Source of the DNA: Lawsonibacter sp.
Lineage (GTDB): Bacteria; Bacillota; Clostridia; Oscillospirales; Oscillospiraceae
Length of the DNA: 6,375 bases
Reading direction: 5' to 3'
Assembly (NCBI GenBank): GCA_020025455.1
Contig: JAHHSC010000078.1
Coordinates: 1 to 6,375 of the forward strand
Shown here: positions 1 through 5,464 of the stretch, piece by piece
Layout: each line of letters starts with the position of its first letter
How positions within the stretch are numbered: position 1 is the first letter of the stretch
Made by a program: the position numbers and the translations under genes
The notes under the pieces: model-generated
Database searches by the model: none
What the model was told of the DNA's origin: nothing
The model's input: the letters and a program-made list of their open reading frames with translations, nothing else

Positions 1-94
1 TTTGTCACGTTGTTTAATTTACAAGGTGCACGCCGCTGTACTTCAGCGGGCTTTCGTCGTTTGGCTCAGGGCTTTTGGCCCGTCGCTCAAGCGC
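1..94 (-). promoter_or_regulatory. Hairpin-rich 5' leader of an off-window gene (partial)
   Basis: This is the predicted start of the transcript from the 101-129 promoter. There is no start codon with a ribosome binding site, so it is at least 94 nt of untranslated leader. Three small hairpins can be drawn: a 4-bp stem (69-72 with 78-81, loop 73-77), a perfect 6-bp stem with 5-nt loop (33-38 with 44-49), and an 8-bp stem with one mismatch and 7-nt loop (6-13 with 21-28). The motif CGACG occurs twice on the minus strand, ahead of GGCC and ahead of AAAGCCC. I do not recognise a riboswitch, T-box or named ribosomal-protein leader. It could be an autoregulatory leader, the start of a structured RNA gene, or an ordinary 5' UTR. 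Confidence 0.45.
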
Positions 95-100
95 TCACTT

Positions 101-129
101 ATAATACCAAAGCCAGTGCCATTTGTCAA
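101..129 (-). promoter_or_regulatory. Strong sigma-A promoter reading leftward out of the window
   Basis: On the minus strand TTGACA (124-129) is separated by exactly 17 bases from TATTAT (101-106), a consensus -35 and a 5/6 -10. Directly upstream on the same strand are A-runs at 134-139, 142-148 and 154-159, and further ones at 171-175 and 182-186. These resemble an UP element or a curved A-tract region. Transcription would start near 94-95 and leave the window to the left. The gene served is not visible; strength and A-tracts suggest a highly expressed one (inference). Confidence 0.8.
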
Positions 130-322
130 CACCTTTTTTCATTTTTTTCAAGGTTTTTTCAAATTAACGCTTTTTACCCCGTTTTTCCTTGTGCCGTGTA
201 CGTTTGTCTCTGTATTGTGGATTTTCCCGTACTGCGTGCTTGCTTATCCGCATTCTCTGTGATACTCTTTTAGTAAATCGCTTTCCCGCTATCTATTAAA
301 TATAAGAGAGGAACAGTATTCT

Positions 323-1237
323 ATGCCTATTAAGATTCCCGATACGCTTCCTGCCAGAGCGACTCTGGAAGGAGAGAACATTTTCGTTATGACCGAGTTC
401 CGGGCTATCCATCAGGATATGCGTCCTTTAAATCTCCTTATATTAAATTTGATGCCCACTAAAATCATTACTGAGACCCAGCTTATGCGAAAGCTCTCCA
501 ACACCCCCCTCCAGGTACAGATCGAGCTGCTGCGCACCTCCAGCCACATTTCACAGAATACCAGCGAGGATCACCTCTCCTCCTTCTATACTACCTTTGA
601 TAAAATCAAAAACCGCAAATACGATGGCATGATCATCACCGGTGCCCCTGTGGAGAACCTGGACTTTACCGATGTGGACTATTGGGACGAGCTGTGCGAG
701 ATTATGGAGTGGTCCAAGACACACGTCCACGCCACCCTCCACATCTGCTGGGGTGCCCAGGCCGGGCTCTATTACCACTATGGGATTCCGAAGCATACCC
801 TGCCCAAGAAGCTCTTTGGTGTGTTTCCGCATACAATTGTAAAGAAGCAGTCCCCCCTGTTCCGCGGCTTTGACGATGAGTTCTACGTCCCCCACTCCCG
901 CTATACGTCCAACAAGCTTGAAGATATTCTGGCTGTGCCCCAGTTGGAGCTGCTGGCCGTATCTGACCAGGCAGGCGTATTTGCCGTAAAGAGTCAGGAC
1001 AACCGCCGCTTCTTTATCACCGGCCACCCGGAGTACGACCCGGATACGCTGGCCAACGAGTACTTTCGGGATGCGAACAAGGGGCTGAGCATTGACGTGC
1101 CCGCCAACTACTTCCCGGACGATGATCCGTCCCAGCCCCCTGTGGTACGCTGGCGCTCCGCGGCCCAGCTCTTCTACAACAACTGGCTGAACTACTACGT
1201 CTACCAGACCACCCCCTATGATATTGAAGCGATCTAA
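323..1237 (+). CDS. metA: Homoserine O-acetyltransferase (MetA family)
   Basis: This cytoplasmic enzyme acylates the hydroxyl of L-homoserine, the first committed step of methionine synthesis. The 304-residue protein matches the MetA (not MetX) family along its whole length. Visible family features are the N-terminal NLMPTKIITETQ segment (42-53, with Lys47), the GAPVE segment (107-111), the nucleophile Cys142 in CWGAQAG, and His235 and Glu237 in GHPEYD. These agree with the numbering of the Cys-His-Glu triad in Bacillus cereus MetA. Residue 111 is Glu; in characterised MetA proteins Glu111 goes with acetyl-CoA use and Gly111 with succinyl-CoA, so acetyl-CoA is predicted despite the common label 'homoserine O-succinyltransferase'. 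The start is set by GAGAGG at 306-311, 11 bases before ATG. The gene is monocistronic here and ends 3 bases before a hairpin. No methionine-responsive riboswitch is seen upstream. Confidence 0.96.
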   Translation: MPIKIPDTLPARATLEGENIFVMTEFRAIHQDMRPLNLLILNLMPTKIITETQLMRKLSNTPLQVQIELLRTSSHISQNTSEDHLSSFYTTFDKIKNRKYDGMIITGAPVENLDFTDVDYWDELCEIMEWSKTHVHATLHICWGAQAGLYYHYGIPKHTLPKKLFGVFPHTIVKKQSPLFRGFDDEFYVPHSRYTSNKLEDILAVPQLELLAVSDQAGVFAVKSQDNRRFFITGHPEYDPDTLANEYFRDANKGLSIDVPANYFPDDDPSQPPVVRWRSAAQLFYNNWLNYYVYQTTPYDIEAI

Positions 1238-1240
1238 CGA

Positions 1241-1272
1241 AAAGGAGAGACGCCCGTGGGCGTCTCTCCTTT
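1241..1272 (+). terminator. Intrinsic terminator of metA, probably bidirectional
   Basis: A perfect 15-base inverted repeat (1241-1255 with 1258-1272) begins three bases after the metA stop. In practice it is a stem of about 14 bp with a CGTG tetraloop. The outer pairs are AAA/TTT, so the forward transcript has only three U residues inside the stem and no long U tract after it. In the minus direction the stem ends in TTTT (1243-1240), so it could also back up termination of the convergent tRNA transcript. Confidence 0.75.
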
Positions 1273-1310
1273 CTGCATTGAGCTAATCTCGTTCCCTATA
1301 ACATATAAAT

Positions 1311-1348
1311 GAAGAACGCCTGCACTCCTGAGAGTGCAGGCGTTCTTC
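1311..1348 (-). terminator. Intrinsic terminator of tRNA-Thr, abutting the CCA end
   Basis: A perfect 17-bp stem (1311-1327 with 1332-1348) closes a 4-nt loop (1328-1331). Read on the minus strand it starts at the very next base after the encoded CCA of the tRNA (1349-1351) and is followed by an AT-rich stretch beginning ATTTATATGTT. This fits a Rho-independent terminator for the tRNA transcript. The lack of any spacer leaves the mature 3' end directly against a stable stem. Confidence 0.82.
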
Positions 1349-1423
1349 TGGAGCTGGTGGTGGGAATCGAACCCACAACCTTCTCATTACGAGTGAGATG
1401 CTCTGCCATTGAGCCACACCAGC
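1349..1423 (-). tRNA. tRNA-Thr, anticodon CGU
   Basis: A complete cloverleaf can be folded on the minus strand. The acceptor stem is GCTGGTG (1417-1423) with CACCAGC (1353-1359), the D arm is GCTC/GAGC, and the anticodon stem is TCTCA/TGAGA with loop CTCGTAA. The anticodon CGT (1389-1391, read on the minus strand) decodes ACG threonine. The T arm is GTGGG/CCCAC with loop TTCGATT. The discriminator base is T (1352) and the 3' CCA is encoded (1349-1351). The variable loop is short, so this is a class I tRNA. It has its own promoter and terminator and converges on metA. C at the wobble position restricts it to ACG, so other tRNA-Thr genes must read the remaining codons. Confidence 0.96.
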
Positions 1424-1433
1424 ATGTACATGC
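1422..1433. repeat. 12-bp perfect palindrome in the pre-tRNA leader
   Basis: GCATGTACATGC is its own reverse complement. It covers the predicted start of tRNA transcription and the first two bases of the mature tRNA. It could be a protein-binding operator, a pairing element in the pre-tRNA leader, or chance. I do not recognise the motif. Confidence 0.4.
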
Positions 1434-1440
1434 GCTCTAT

Positions 1441-1469
1441 ATTATAGCGGAGAATGGTCCTCCCGTCAA
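1441..1469 (-). promoter_or_regulatory. Sigma-A promoter of the tRNA-Thr gene
   Basis: On the minus strand TTGACG (1464-1469) and a consensus TATAAT (1441-1446) are exactly 17 bases apart. The start should fall near 1434, giving a pre-tRNA leader of roughly 10 nt before the mature 5' end at 1423. The perfect palindrome 1422-1433 lies in that leader. Confidence 0.9.
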
Positions 1470-1495
1470 GAGGGCTTTTCACATCACATTTTATC

Positions 1496-1524
1496 TGTAC
1501 AGGAGTACGGCCGAATGATAAAAT
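1496..1524 (+). promoter_or_regulatory. Probable sigma-A promoter of ptb-buk
   Basis: TGTACA (1496-1501, 4/6 to the -35 consensus) is followed after 17 bases by TAAAAT (1519-1524, 5/6). The start would be near 1531, leaving about 27 nt to the ptb start codon. It is back to back with the tRNA promoter, the two -35 boxes being 26 bases apart. No operator was recognised, and no obvious Rex-type site was identified by eye. Confidence 0.6.
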
Positions 1525-1557
1525 ATAGGTACATCCCATAAGAAAAGAGGAACCCAT

Positions 1558-2469
1558 ATGGTGATTTCCCGCTTTCAGCAGCTGCGTCTGCAGTTCCAGG
1601 GGCTCACGCCCGTCCCCGCCGTTGTGGCGGCCGCCCAGGATCTCCACACCCTGGAGGGGGTCTTTGCCGCCCAGGAGGACGGTCTCATCGAGCCAATCCT
1701 GGTGGGTGATCCGGAGCAAATTCGAGCCGCGGCACAGAAGCTGGGCCGCAGCCTCCCGTCCCGCTCCATCGTAAAGGCCGAGGGCGAGGCCGACTGCGCC
1801 GCCAGGGCGGTTGCCCTGGTTCGCTCCGGTGAGGGCAAACTACTTATTAAAGGTATGCTCCAAACCGGAACTCTGCTCAAGGCCGTGGTAGACCATGAAA
1901 CCGGCATCCGCGCCTCCCAGGTCATGTCACACACCGCCATTCTGGAGGTTCCCGCCTACCACAAGCTTCTCTTCGTCACCGACGGCGGCATGGTGGTGGC
2001 TCCCGATTTGGATACAAAGCGCCATATTTTACGCAACAGCCTGGAGCTGTGCCGGCGGCTTGGCTACACTAGGCCAAAGGCCGCCATACTGTGCGCGGTG
2101 GAAGTGGTCAATCCCCATATGGTCGAGACTCTGGATGCAGAGGTCCTGGCCGGAGAGGCCAATGCCGGCGCGTTCGGCCCATGTGACGCAGCCGGCCCCA
2201 TCTCCTTTGACCTGGCCACCAACCCCGAATCTGCCCGCATCAAGAAGTATGAAAGCCCGGTGGCCGGGGACGCGGACATCCTGCTGGTCCCATCCATTGC
2301 CGCCGGCAATCTGATGTCCAAGGCCCTGTACGGCATGGCAGGCGGCACCATGGCCGGTGTGGTGCTGGGCGGCTCCGTCCCCATCACCATTAACTCCAGA
2401 GGGGCCACCCCGGAGGAAAAGTACAGCTCCATTCTGGTTTCTGCCGCTATGTCTGCAACCGATGTGTGA
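1558..2469 (+). CDS. ptb: Phosphate butyryltransferase
   Basis: This enzyme swaps coenzyme A for phosphate (butyryl-CoA + phosphate to butyryl phosphate + CoA), the step before butyrate kinase. The 303 residues match the usual length of about 300 for the phosphate acetyl/butyryl transferase family. Family stretches include LLIKGMLQTGTLLKAV (95-110), the segment around TDGGMVVAPD (141-150), GPISFDLATNPES (213-225) and the C-terminal GDADILLVPSIAAGN (237-251) and VPITINSR (274-281), typical of the Ptb branch. AGAGGA ending at 1551 lies six bases before the ATG and supports this start. The butyrate kinase gene follows after only 10 bases, the strongest argument for Ptb over phosphotransacetylase. 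The natural acyl range, including branched-chain acyl-CoA, cannot be told from sequence alone. The protein should be cytoplasmic; no defect is seen. Confidence 0.93.
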   Translation: MVISRFQQLRLQFQGLTPVPAVVAAAQDLHTLEGVFAAQEDGLIEPILVGDPEQIRAAAQKLGRSLPSRSIVKAEGEADCAARAVALVRSGEGKLLIKGMLQTGTLLKAVVDHETGIRASQVMSHTAILEVPAYHKLLFVTDGGMVVAPDLDTKRHILRNSLELCRRLGYTRPKAAILCAVEVVNPHMVETLDAEVLAGEANAGAFGPCDAAGPISFDLATNPESARIKKYESPVAGDADILLVPSIAAGNLMSKALYGMAGGTMAGVVLGGSVPITINSRGATPEEKYSSILVSAAMSATDV

Positions 2470-2471
2470 GG
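2466..2471 (+). promoter_or_regulatory. Ribosome binding site of buk, overlapping the ptb stop
   Basis: GTGAGG contains the TGA stop of ptb and lies 8 bases before ATG at 2480. This fixes the buk start at 2480 rather than at upstream in-frame starts from 2357 on, which lie inside ptb and encode an unrelated 41-residue tail. The arrangement suggests translational coupling. Confidence 0.8.
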
Positions 2472-2479
2472 TTTTAACT

Positions 2480-3574
2480 ATGACATACCATATTCTCGTC
2501 CTCAATCCCGGCTCCACCAGCACCAAAGCCGCCATCTATCAAAATGAAAGCCGCCTGCTCTTCACCAGCATTCCCCACACCAACGAGGAACTGCGGAGCT
2601 ACCCCACGCTCAATGACCAGCTGGACGACCGGGTTGAACTGGTGCAGAAGTGGCTGGACCGGGAGGGCTTTGATACCGGGACCCTCCACGCCGTCGTGGG
2701 CCGGGGCGGCATCATCCCTAACATCGTCTCCGGCGGTTACCTGGTGGACCAAACGATGTTCGACTGCATTCGGGACCACCCGATCTTTGAGCACGCCTCC
2801 AACCTGGGCGGCCTCATGGCCCGGACCTTTGCTCTGCCCCTGGGTATCCCCGCCTATATCTACGATGCGGTGACCAGCGACGAGCTGCTGCCCGAGGCCA
2901 GGATCACCGGCTTTAAAGAGGTCACCCGCACCAGCTTCTGCCATGTGCTCAACGCCCGTGCCACGTCCATCAAGTACGCCCAGTCTCTTGGCCGCCGCTA
3001 TGAGGACATGAATCTGGTGGTGGCCCACCTGGGCGGAGGAATCTCCATTTCTGCCCACTGCCACGGCCGGATCATCGACTCCGTCTCCGACGATGCCGGC
3101 CCCTTCTCCCCCGACCGCTCCGGCAGCCTCAATTTGGAGTATGTGCTGGACCTGTGCTACTCCGGCAAGTACACAAAGGCCGAAATGATGCGGAAGCTGC
3201 GGGGCGAGGGCGGTCTGTCCGCCCTGCTTGGCACCCACGACTGCCAGGAGGTGGAGCGCCGCATCCGGAACGGGGATGAGCGGGCCGCCCTGGTCTACAA
3301 GGCGCAGGCCCTCCAAATCGCAAAGGGCGTCGGCATCATGCTGGGCTGCTTTACCCAGCCCATTGACGCGGTGATCCTCACCGGCGGCCTTGCCAACTCC
3401 AAACAGCTCACCGGCATGGTGGCGGACTACCTCAGCCACCTGTGTCATGTGGTCATCCTCCCCGGTGAGAACGAGATGGAGGCCCTGGCCCTGGGCGCGC
3501 TGCGTATTCTCCGGGGCGAGGAGCAGCCCCACACCTTCCAGCCTGCCTGTTCGCTCCACGAGTCGAAAAAATAA
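2480..3574 (+). CDS. buk: Butyrate kinase
   Basis: It transfers phosphate from butyryl phosphate to ADP, releasing butyrate and making ATP by substrate-level phosphorylation. The protein has 364 residues, about the family norm (around 355), and the acetate/propionate/butyrate kinase (ASKHA) fold can be followed. Segments are NPGSTSTK (9-16) at the N-terminal phosphate-binding region, VVGRGGIIP (72-80), AHLGGGISISAH (182-193), DDAGPFSPDRSG (204-215, characteristic of butyrate rather than acetate kinases) and AVILTGGLANS (297-307) in the C-terminal nucleotide region. It is the second gene after ptb, separated by 10 bases, and probably shares its transcript and is translationally coupled. Branched-chain fatty acid kinase is the main alternative, since the two activities are not separable by sequence. 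No terminator hairpin follows, so some read-through into the next gene is possible. Confidence 0.95.
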   Translation: MTYHILVLNPGSTSTKAAIYQNESRLLFTSIPHTNEELRSYPTLNDQLDDRVELVQKWLDREGFDTGTLHAVVGRGGIIPNIVSGGYLVDQTMFDCIRDHPIFEHASNLGGLMARTFALPLGIPAYIYDAVTSDELLPEARITGFKEVTRTSFCHVLNARATSIKYAQSLGRRYEDMNLVVAHLGGGISISAHCHGRIIDSVSDDAGPFSPDRSGSLNLEYVLDLCYSGKYTKAEMMRKLRGEGGLSALLGTHDCQEVERRIRNGDERAALVYKAQALQIAKGVGIMLGCFTQPIDAVILTGGLANSKQLTGMVADYLSHLCHVVILPGENEMEALALGALRILRGEEQPHTFQPACSLHESKK

Positions 3575-3587
3575 GTCACCTTTCCGC

Positions 3588-3616
3588 TTTACACCGTTAA
3601 ATCGCCGTGCTATAAT
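3588..3616 (+). promoter_or_regulatory. Sigma-A promoter of the aminotransferase gene
   Basis: TTTACA (3588-3593, 5/6) and a consensus TATAAT (3611-3616) are exactly 17 bases apart. The start near 3623 would give about 34 nt of leader before the ATG at 3657. It shows the aminotransferase can be expressed independently of ptb-buk. Confidence 0.85.
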
Positions 3617-3640
3617 AGGCCCAACATCCTGATTGATGCG

Positions 3641-3647
3641 AAGGAGG
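3641..3647 (+). promoter_or_regulatory. Ribosome binding site of the aminotransferase gene
   Basis: AAGGAGG lies 9 bases before ATG at 3657 and decides that start. An in-frame ATG at 3633 lies upstream of this site and would add eight poorly fitting residues (MMRRRLFS). Confidence 0.88.
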
Positions 3648-3656
3648 CTTTTCTCT

Positions 3657-4838
3657 ATGGTAAACGAACGTATGCTTGGTCTTGGCTCTGCCCGGTCTGT
3701 CATTCGAGAGCTTTTTGAGTACGGAAAGCAGCGGGCCGCGGTGGTTGGCCCTGAACATGTCTATGACTTCTCCCTGGGCAACCCAAGTGTTCCCCCTCCC
3801 GACGCAGTGAACGAGACCGCTATGCGTATTTTGCAGGAAAATCCCGAGATCATTCACTGCTACACCAGCGCCCAGGGGGATCTGGCGGCGCGGACGCGGT
3901 TGGCCGATTCTCTAAACCGCCGCTTTGGTACGGACTACTCCCCGGAGGAGCTCTATATAACCGTAGGCGCTGCCGCCTCTCTGTGCTGTGTCTTTCACGC
4001 GCTCACCTGCCCCTGTGACGAGTTTATCGTCTTTGCACCCTATTTCCCCGAGTACAAGGTGTTTATCGAAGGGGCAGGGGCAAAGATGGTGCTCATTCCC
4101 CCAGATACCGAGCACTTCCAGATCCCCCTGGAGCGTTTCGAGGCGGCCATCACCCCCAATACCAAGGGTGTCGTGGTGAACAGCCCCAACAACCCCTCCG
4201 GTGTGGTCTACTCCAAAGAGACCCTCCAGCAGCTTTCCGCCATTCTCACCCGGAAGAGCGCGCAGTACGGTCACCCCATCTACCTCATCTCTGACGAGCC
4301 TTACCGCGAAATCGTGTTCGACGGCTTCACCGTCCCCTGGCTGCCCCACATCTATCGGGATACCATCGTGTGCTACTCCTTCTCCAAGTCCCTGTCCATT
4401 CCAGGCGAGCGGCTGGGCTATGTGCTGGTGCCCCGGCAGGCCGCCGACGCCCACGCGGTCTACACCGCGGTGGCCGGCGCAGGCCGCTGCCTGGGCTATG
4501 TGAACGCACCAAGTCTCTTCCAGCAGGTCACCTCGCTGTGCTGCGACATGACCTCCGATCTGAGTGTCTACCAGTACAACTGCAAGCTGCTGTGCTCCGC
4601 TTTGCGGGATATGGGCTATGAGGTCCCCCAGCCCGGCGGCGCCTTCTATCTGTTCCCCAAGTCCCTGGAGCCTGACGATCTGGCCTTCAGCCAGCGTGCC
4701 AAGGAATTTGACCTGCTGCTGGTACCCGGCTCCGGCTTCGGTGCCCCCGGCCACTTCCGTCTGGCCTACTGTGTGCAGACCGACATGATCCGCCGCGCGC
4801 TGCCCAAATTCCAGGCTTTAGCCGATTCCTACAAGTAA
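3657..4838 (+). CDS. PLP-dependent class I/II aminotransferase
   Basis: The 393-residue protein belongs to the aspartate aminotransferase superfamily, fold type I (COG0436-like), and moves amino groups between an amino acid and a 2-oxo acid in the cytoplasm. Visible landmarks are FSLGNPSVPPP (38-48), the GAAASL turn (104-109) that starts cofactor-phosphate binding, NSPNNPSG (175-182) with the cofactor-contacting Asn179, ISDEPY (211-216) with Asp213 for the pyridine nitrogen and Tyr216, SFSKSLSIPGERLGY (241-255) with Schiff-base Lys244 and Arg252, and FRLAYC (367-372) with Arg368 as probable substrate-carboxylate arginine. All key residues are present, so it should be active. The substrate is not readable; aspartate, alanine, aromatic or branched-chain amino acids are possible, so no symbol is given. 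It has its own promoter but follows ptb-buk on the same strand, allowing a role in amino acid fermentation (inference). Confidence 0.92.
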   Translation: MVNERMLGLGSARSVIRELFEYGKQRAAVVGPEHVYDFSLGNPSVPPPDAVNETAMRILQENPEIIHCYTSAQGDLAARTRLADSLNRRFGTDYSPEELYITVGAAASLCCVFHALTCPCDEFIVFAPYFPEYKVFIEGAGAKMVLIPPDTEHFQIPLERFEAAITPNTKGVVVNSPNNPSGVVYSKETLQQLSAILTRKSAQYGHPIYLISDEPYREIVFDGFTVPWLPHIYRDTIVCYSFSKSLSIPGERLGYVLVPRQAADAHAVYTAVAGAGRCLGYVNAPSLFQQVTSLCCDMTSDLSVYQYNCKLLCSALRDMGYEVPQPGGAFYLFPKSLEPDDLAFSQRAKEFDLLLVPGSGFGAPGHFRLAYCVQTDMIRRALPKFQALADSYK

Positions 4839-4918
4839 TTTTTCTGAAAAGAATAACACCATTGTGTCGTTTTGTGCCGCCGCACCGCACGTTTGCTGCT
4901 CTTATTCACAAATAGTGG

Positions 4919-4947
4919 TGGATTTTCGTACGATAGCATGGTATAAT
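4919..4947 (+). promoter_or_regulatory. Extended -10 promoter of nfeD-SPFH
   Basis: TGGTATAAT at 4939-4947 is an extended -10 (TGn plus consensus TATAAT). The -35 position at 17-base spacing, TGGATT (4919-4924), matches only 3/6, as is common for extended -10 promoters. Transcription should start near 4954, giving a leader of about 40 nt with a hairpin. Confidence 0.72.
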
Positions 4948-4961
4948 TGCCGCATCATAGA

Positions 4962-4977
4962 AACCGCAGGTGCGGTT
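4962..4977 (+). other. Hairpin in the nfeD 5' leader
   Basis: AACCGCAGGTGCGGTT forms a 6-bp stem (4962-4967 with 4972-4977) with an AGGT loop. It lies between the predicted transcription start (about 4954) and the ribosome binding site (4982-4988), four bases before the latter. It has no U tract, so it is not a terminator. It may stabilise the 5' end or modulate initiation, or be a protein-binding dyad. Confidence 0.5.
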
Positions 4978-4981
4978 GAGG

Positions 4982-4988
4982 AAAGGAG
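4982..4988 (+). promoter_or_regulatory. Ribosome binding site of nfeD
   Basis: AAAGGAG lies 5 bases before ATG at 4994. It excludes the upstream in-frame GTG at 4970, which lies in the leader hairpin and would add the hydrophilic octapeptide MRLRKGVL ahead of the membrane segment. Confidence 0.85.
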
Positions 4989-4993
4989 TACTT

Positions 4994-5422
4994 ATGGTCG
5001 AAATCATTGTCTGGCTTTCGGTTCTGGCTCTGTTGATTGTGGGCGAGGCGGTAACCGTCGGCTTGACCTTCATCTGGTTTGCGGTGGGCGCCGCAGGCGG
5101 GCTTATTGTGGCGCTGTTCCATGGCAGTCTCCTGCTCCAGCTGTTGGTGTTTCTGGTGCTGTCCGGTATCAGTCTCGTTCTGGTCCGTCCCATGGCCAAG
5201 AAGTTTCTACAGACAAGCGTGTCCCCCACCAATGCAGACCTGGTCATCGGTAAGACCGCCGTGGTCACCCAGACCATCGACAACATGACCGGCGAGGGAC
5301 AGGTCAGCATCTCCGGCCAGATCTGGTCCGCCCGCAGCGAGCATGGAGTCGTCATTCCCGCAGACACTACCGTCAAGATCCTCCGCATTGAGGGGGTCAA
5401 GGTTTTTGTAGAGTCCACCTAA
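4994..5422 (+). CDS. NfeD-type membrane protein (short form)
   Basis: A 142-residue protein with an N-terminal membrane domain and a small soluble C-terminal domain. Hydrophobic segments lie at about 4-22, 26-43 and 47-65 and are followed by the basic RPMAKK (65-70). Residues 84-140 fit the NfeD OB-fold beta-barrel: VIGKTAVV (84-91), GEGQVSISGQIWSA (100-113) and the closing VKILRIEGVKVFV (127-139). It lacks the N-terminal ClpP-like serine protease domain of long NfeD proteins, so it is the short form that usually sits beside an SPFH gene. The downstream SPFH gene starts 42 bases later with no promoter or terminator between, so the two are probably one operon. Members are thought to scaffold or assist SPFH assemblies in the membrane; the biochemical role is not established. 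Confidence 0.88.
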   Translation: MVEIIVWLSVLALLIVGEAVTVGLTFIWFAVGAAGGLIVALFHGSLLLQLLVFLVLSGISLVLVRPMAKKFLQTSVSPTNADLVIGKTAVVTQTIDNMTGEGQVSISGQIWSARSEHGVVIPADTTVKILRIEGVKVFVEST

Positions 5423-5464
5423 GTCTGTCGTAAGGTTGTCATTTATCGTAATAGGAGGTATTTT

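Larger units (their letters stand above)
1..322. other. Intergenic region upstream of metA, no protein gene
   Basis: No credible protein gene was found here. The two overlapping forward reading frames starting near bases 2 and 10 have no ribosome binding site, read through T-tracts and give low-complexity Phe/Leu-rich peptides. The left part (1-129) holds a leftward promoter and the start of its leader. The middle (about 134-186) is a set of five T-runs of 5-7 bases (134-139, 142-148, 154-159, 171-175, 182-186). The right part (about 190-322) must contain the metA promoter and 5' UTR, but I see no convincing -35/-10 pair; TATAAG at 301-306 lies too close to the ribosome binding site to be a likely -10. 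No SAM-I riboswitch core or T-box sequence is visible ahead of metA. Confidence 0.7.

Noticed and set aside
2..273. Two overlapping forward frames at the left edge
   Set aside because: They translate T-tracts into Phe-rich peptides, lack ribosome binding sites, and overlie a leftward promoter and leader.
1309..1518. Forward reading frame of 69 codons across the tRNA locus
   Set aside because: It is the antisense of the tRNA and its terminator; the VVGIEPTTFSLRVRC-like peptide is the familiar artefact from reading through a tRNA gene, and there is no ribosome binding site.
1558..2469. Phosphate acetyltransferase (pta) as the identity of the first acyltransferase
   Set aside because: The adjacent butyrate kinase gene, the length and the C-terminal segment pattern favour the Ptb branch; Pta is normally paired with acetate kinase.
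2474..3703. 409-codon minus-strand frame opposite buk
   Set aside because: It lies antisense to a clear butyrate kinase, has low-complexity Gly/Ala/Val/His-rich composition and no ribosome binding site or family motif; it results from GC-rich third positions in buk.
3912..4754. 280-codon minus-strand frame opposite the aminotransferase
   Set aside because: Same kind of shadow: it covers conserved aminotransferase motifs on the plus strand and has no recognisable domain of its own.
4839..4918. Terminator after the aminotransferase
   Set aside because: Only a weak T-run and a 4-bp GTGC/GCAC stem are present; nothing with the stem and U tract of an intrinsic terminator.
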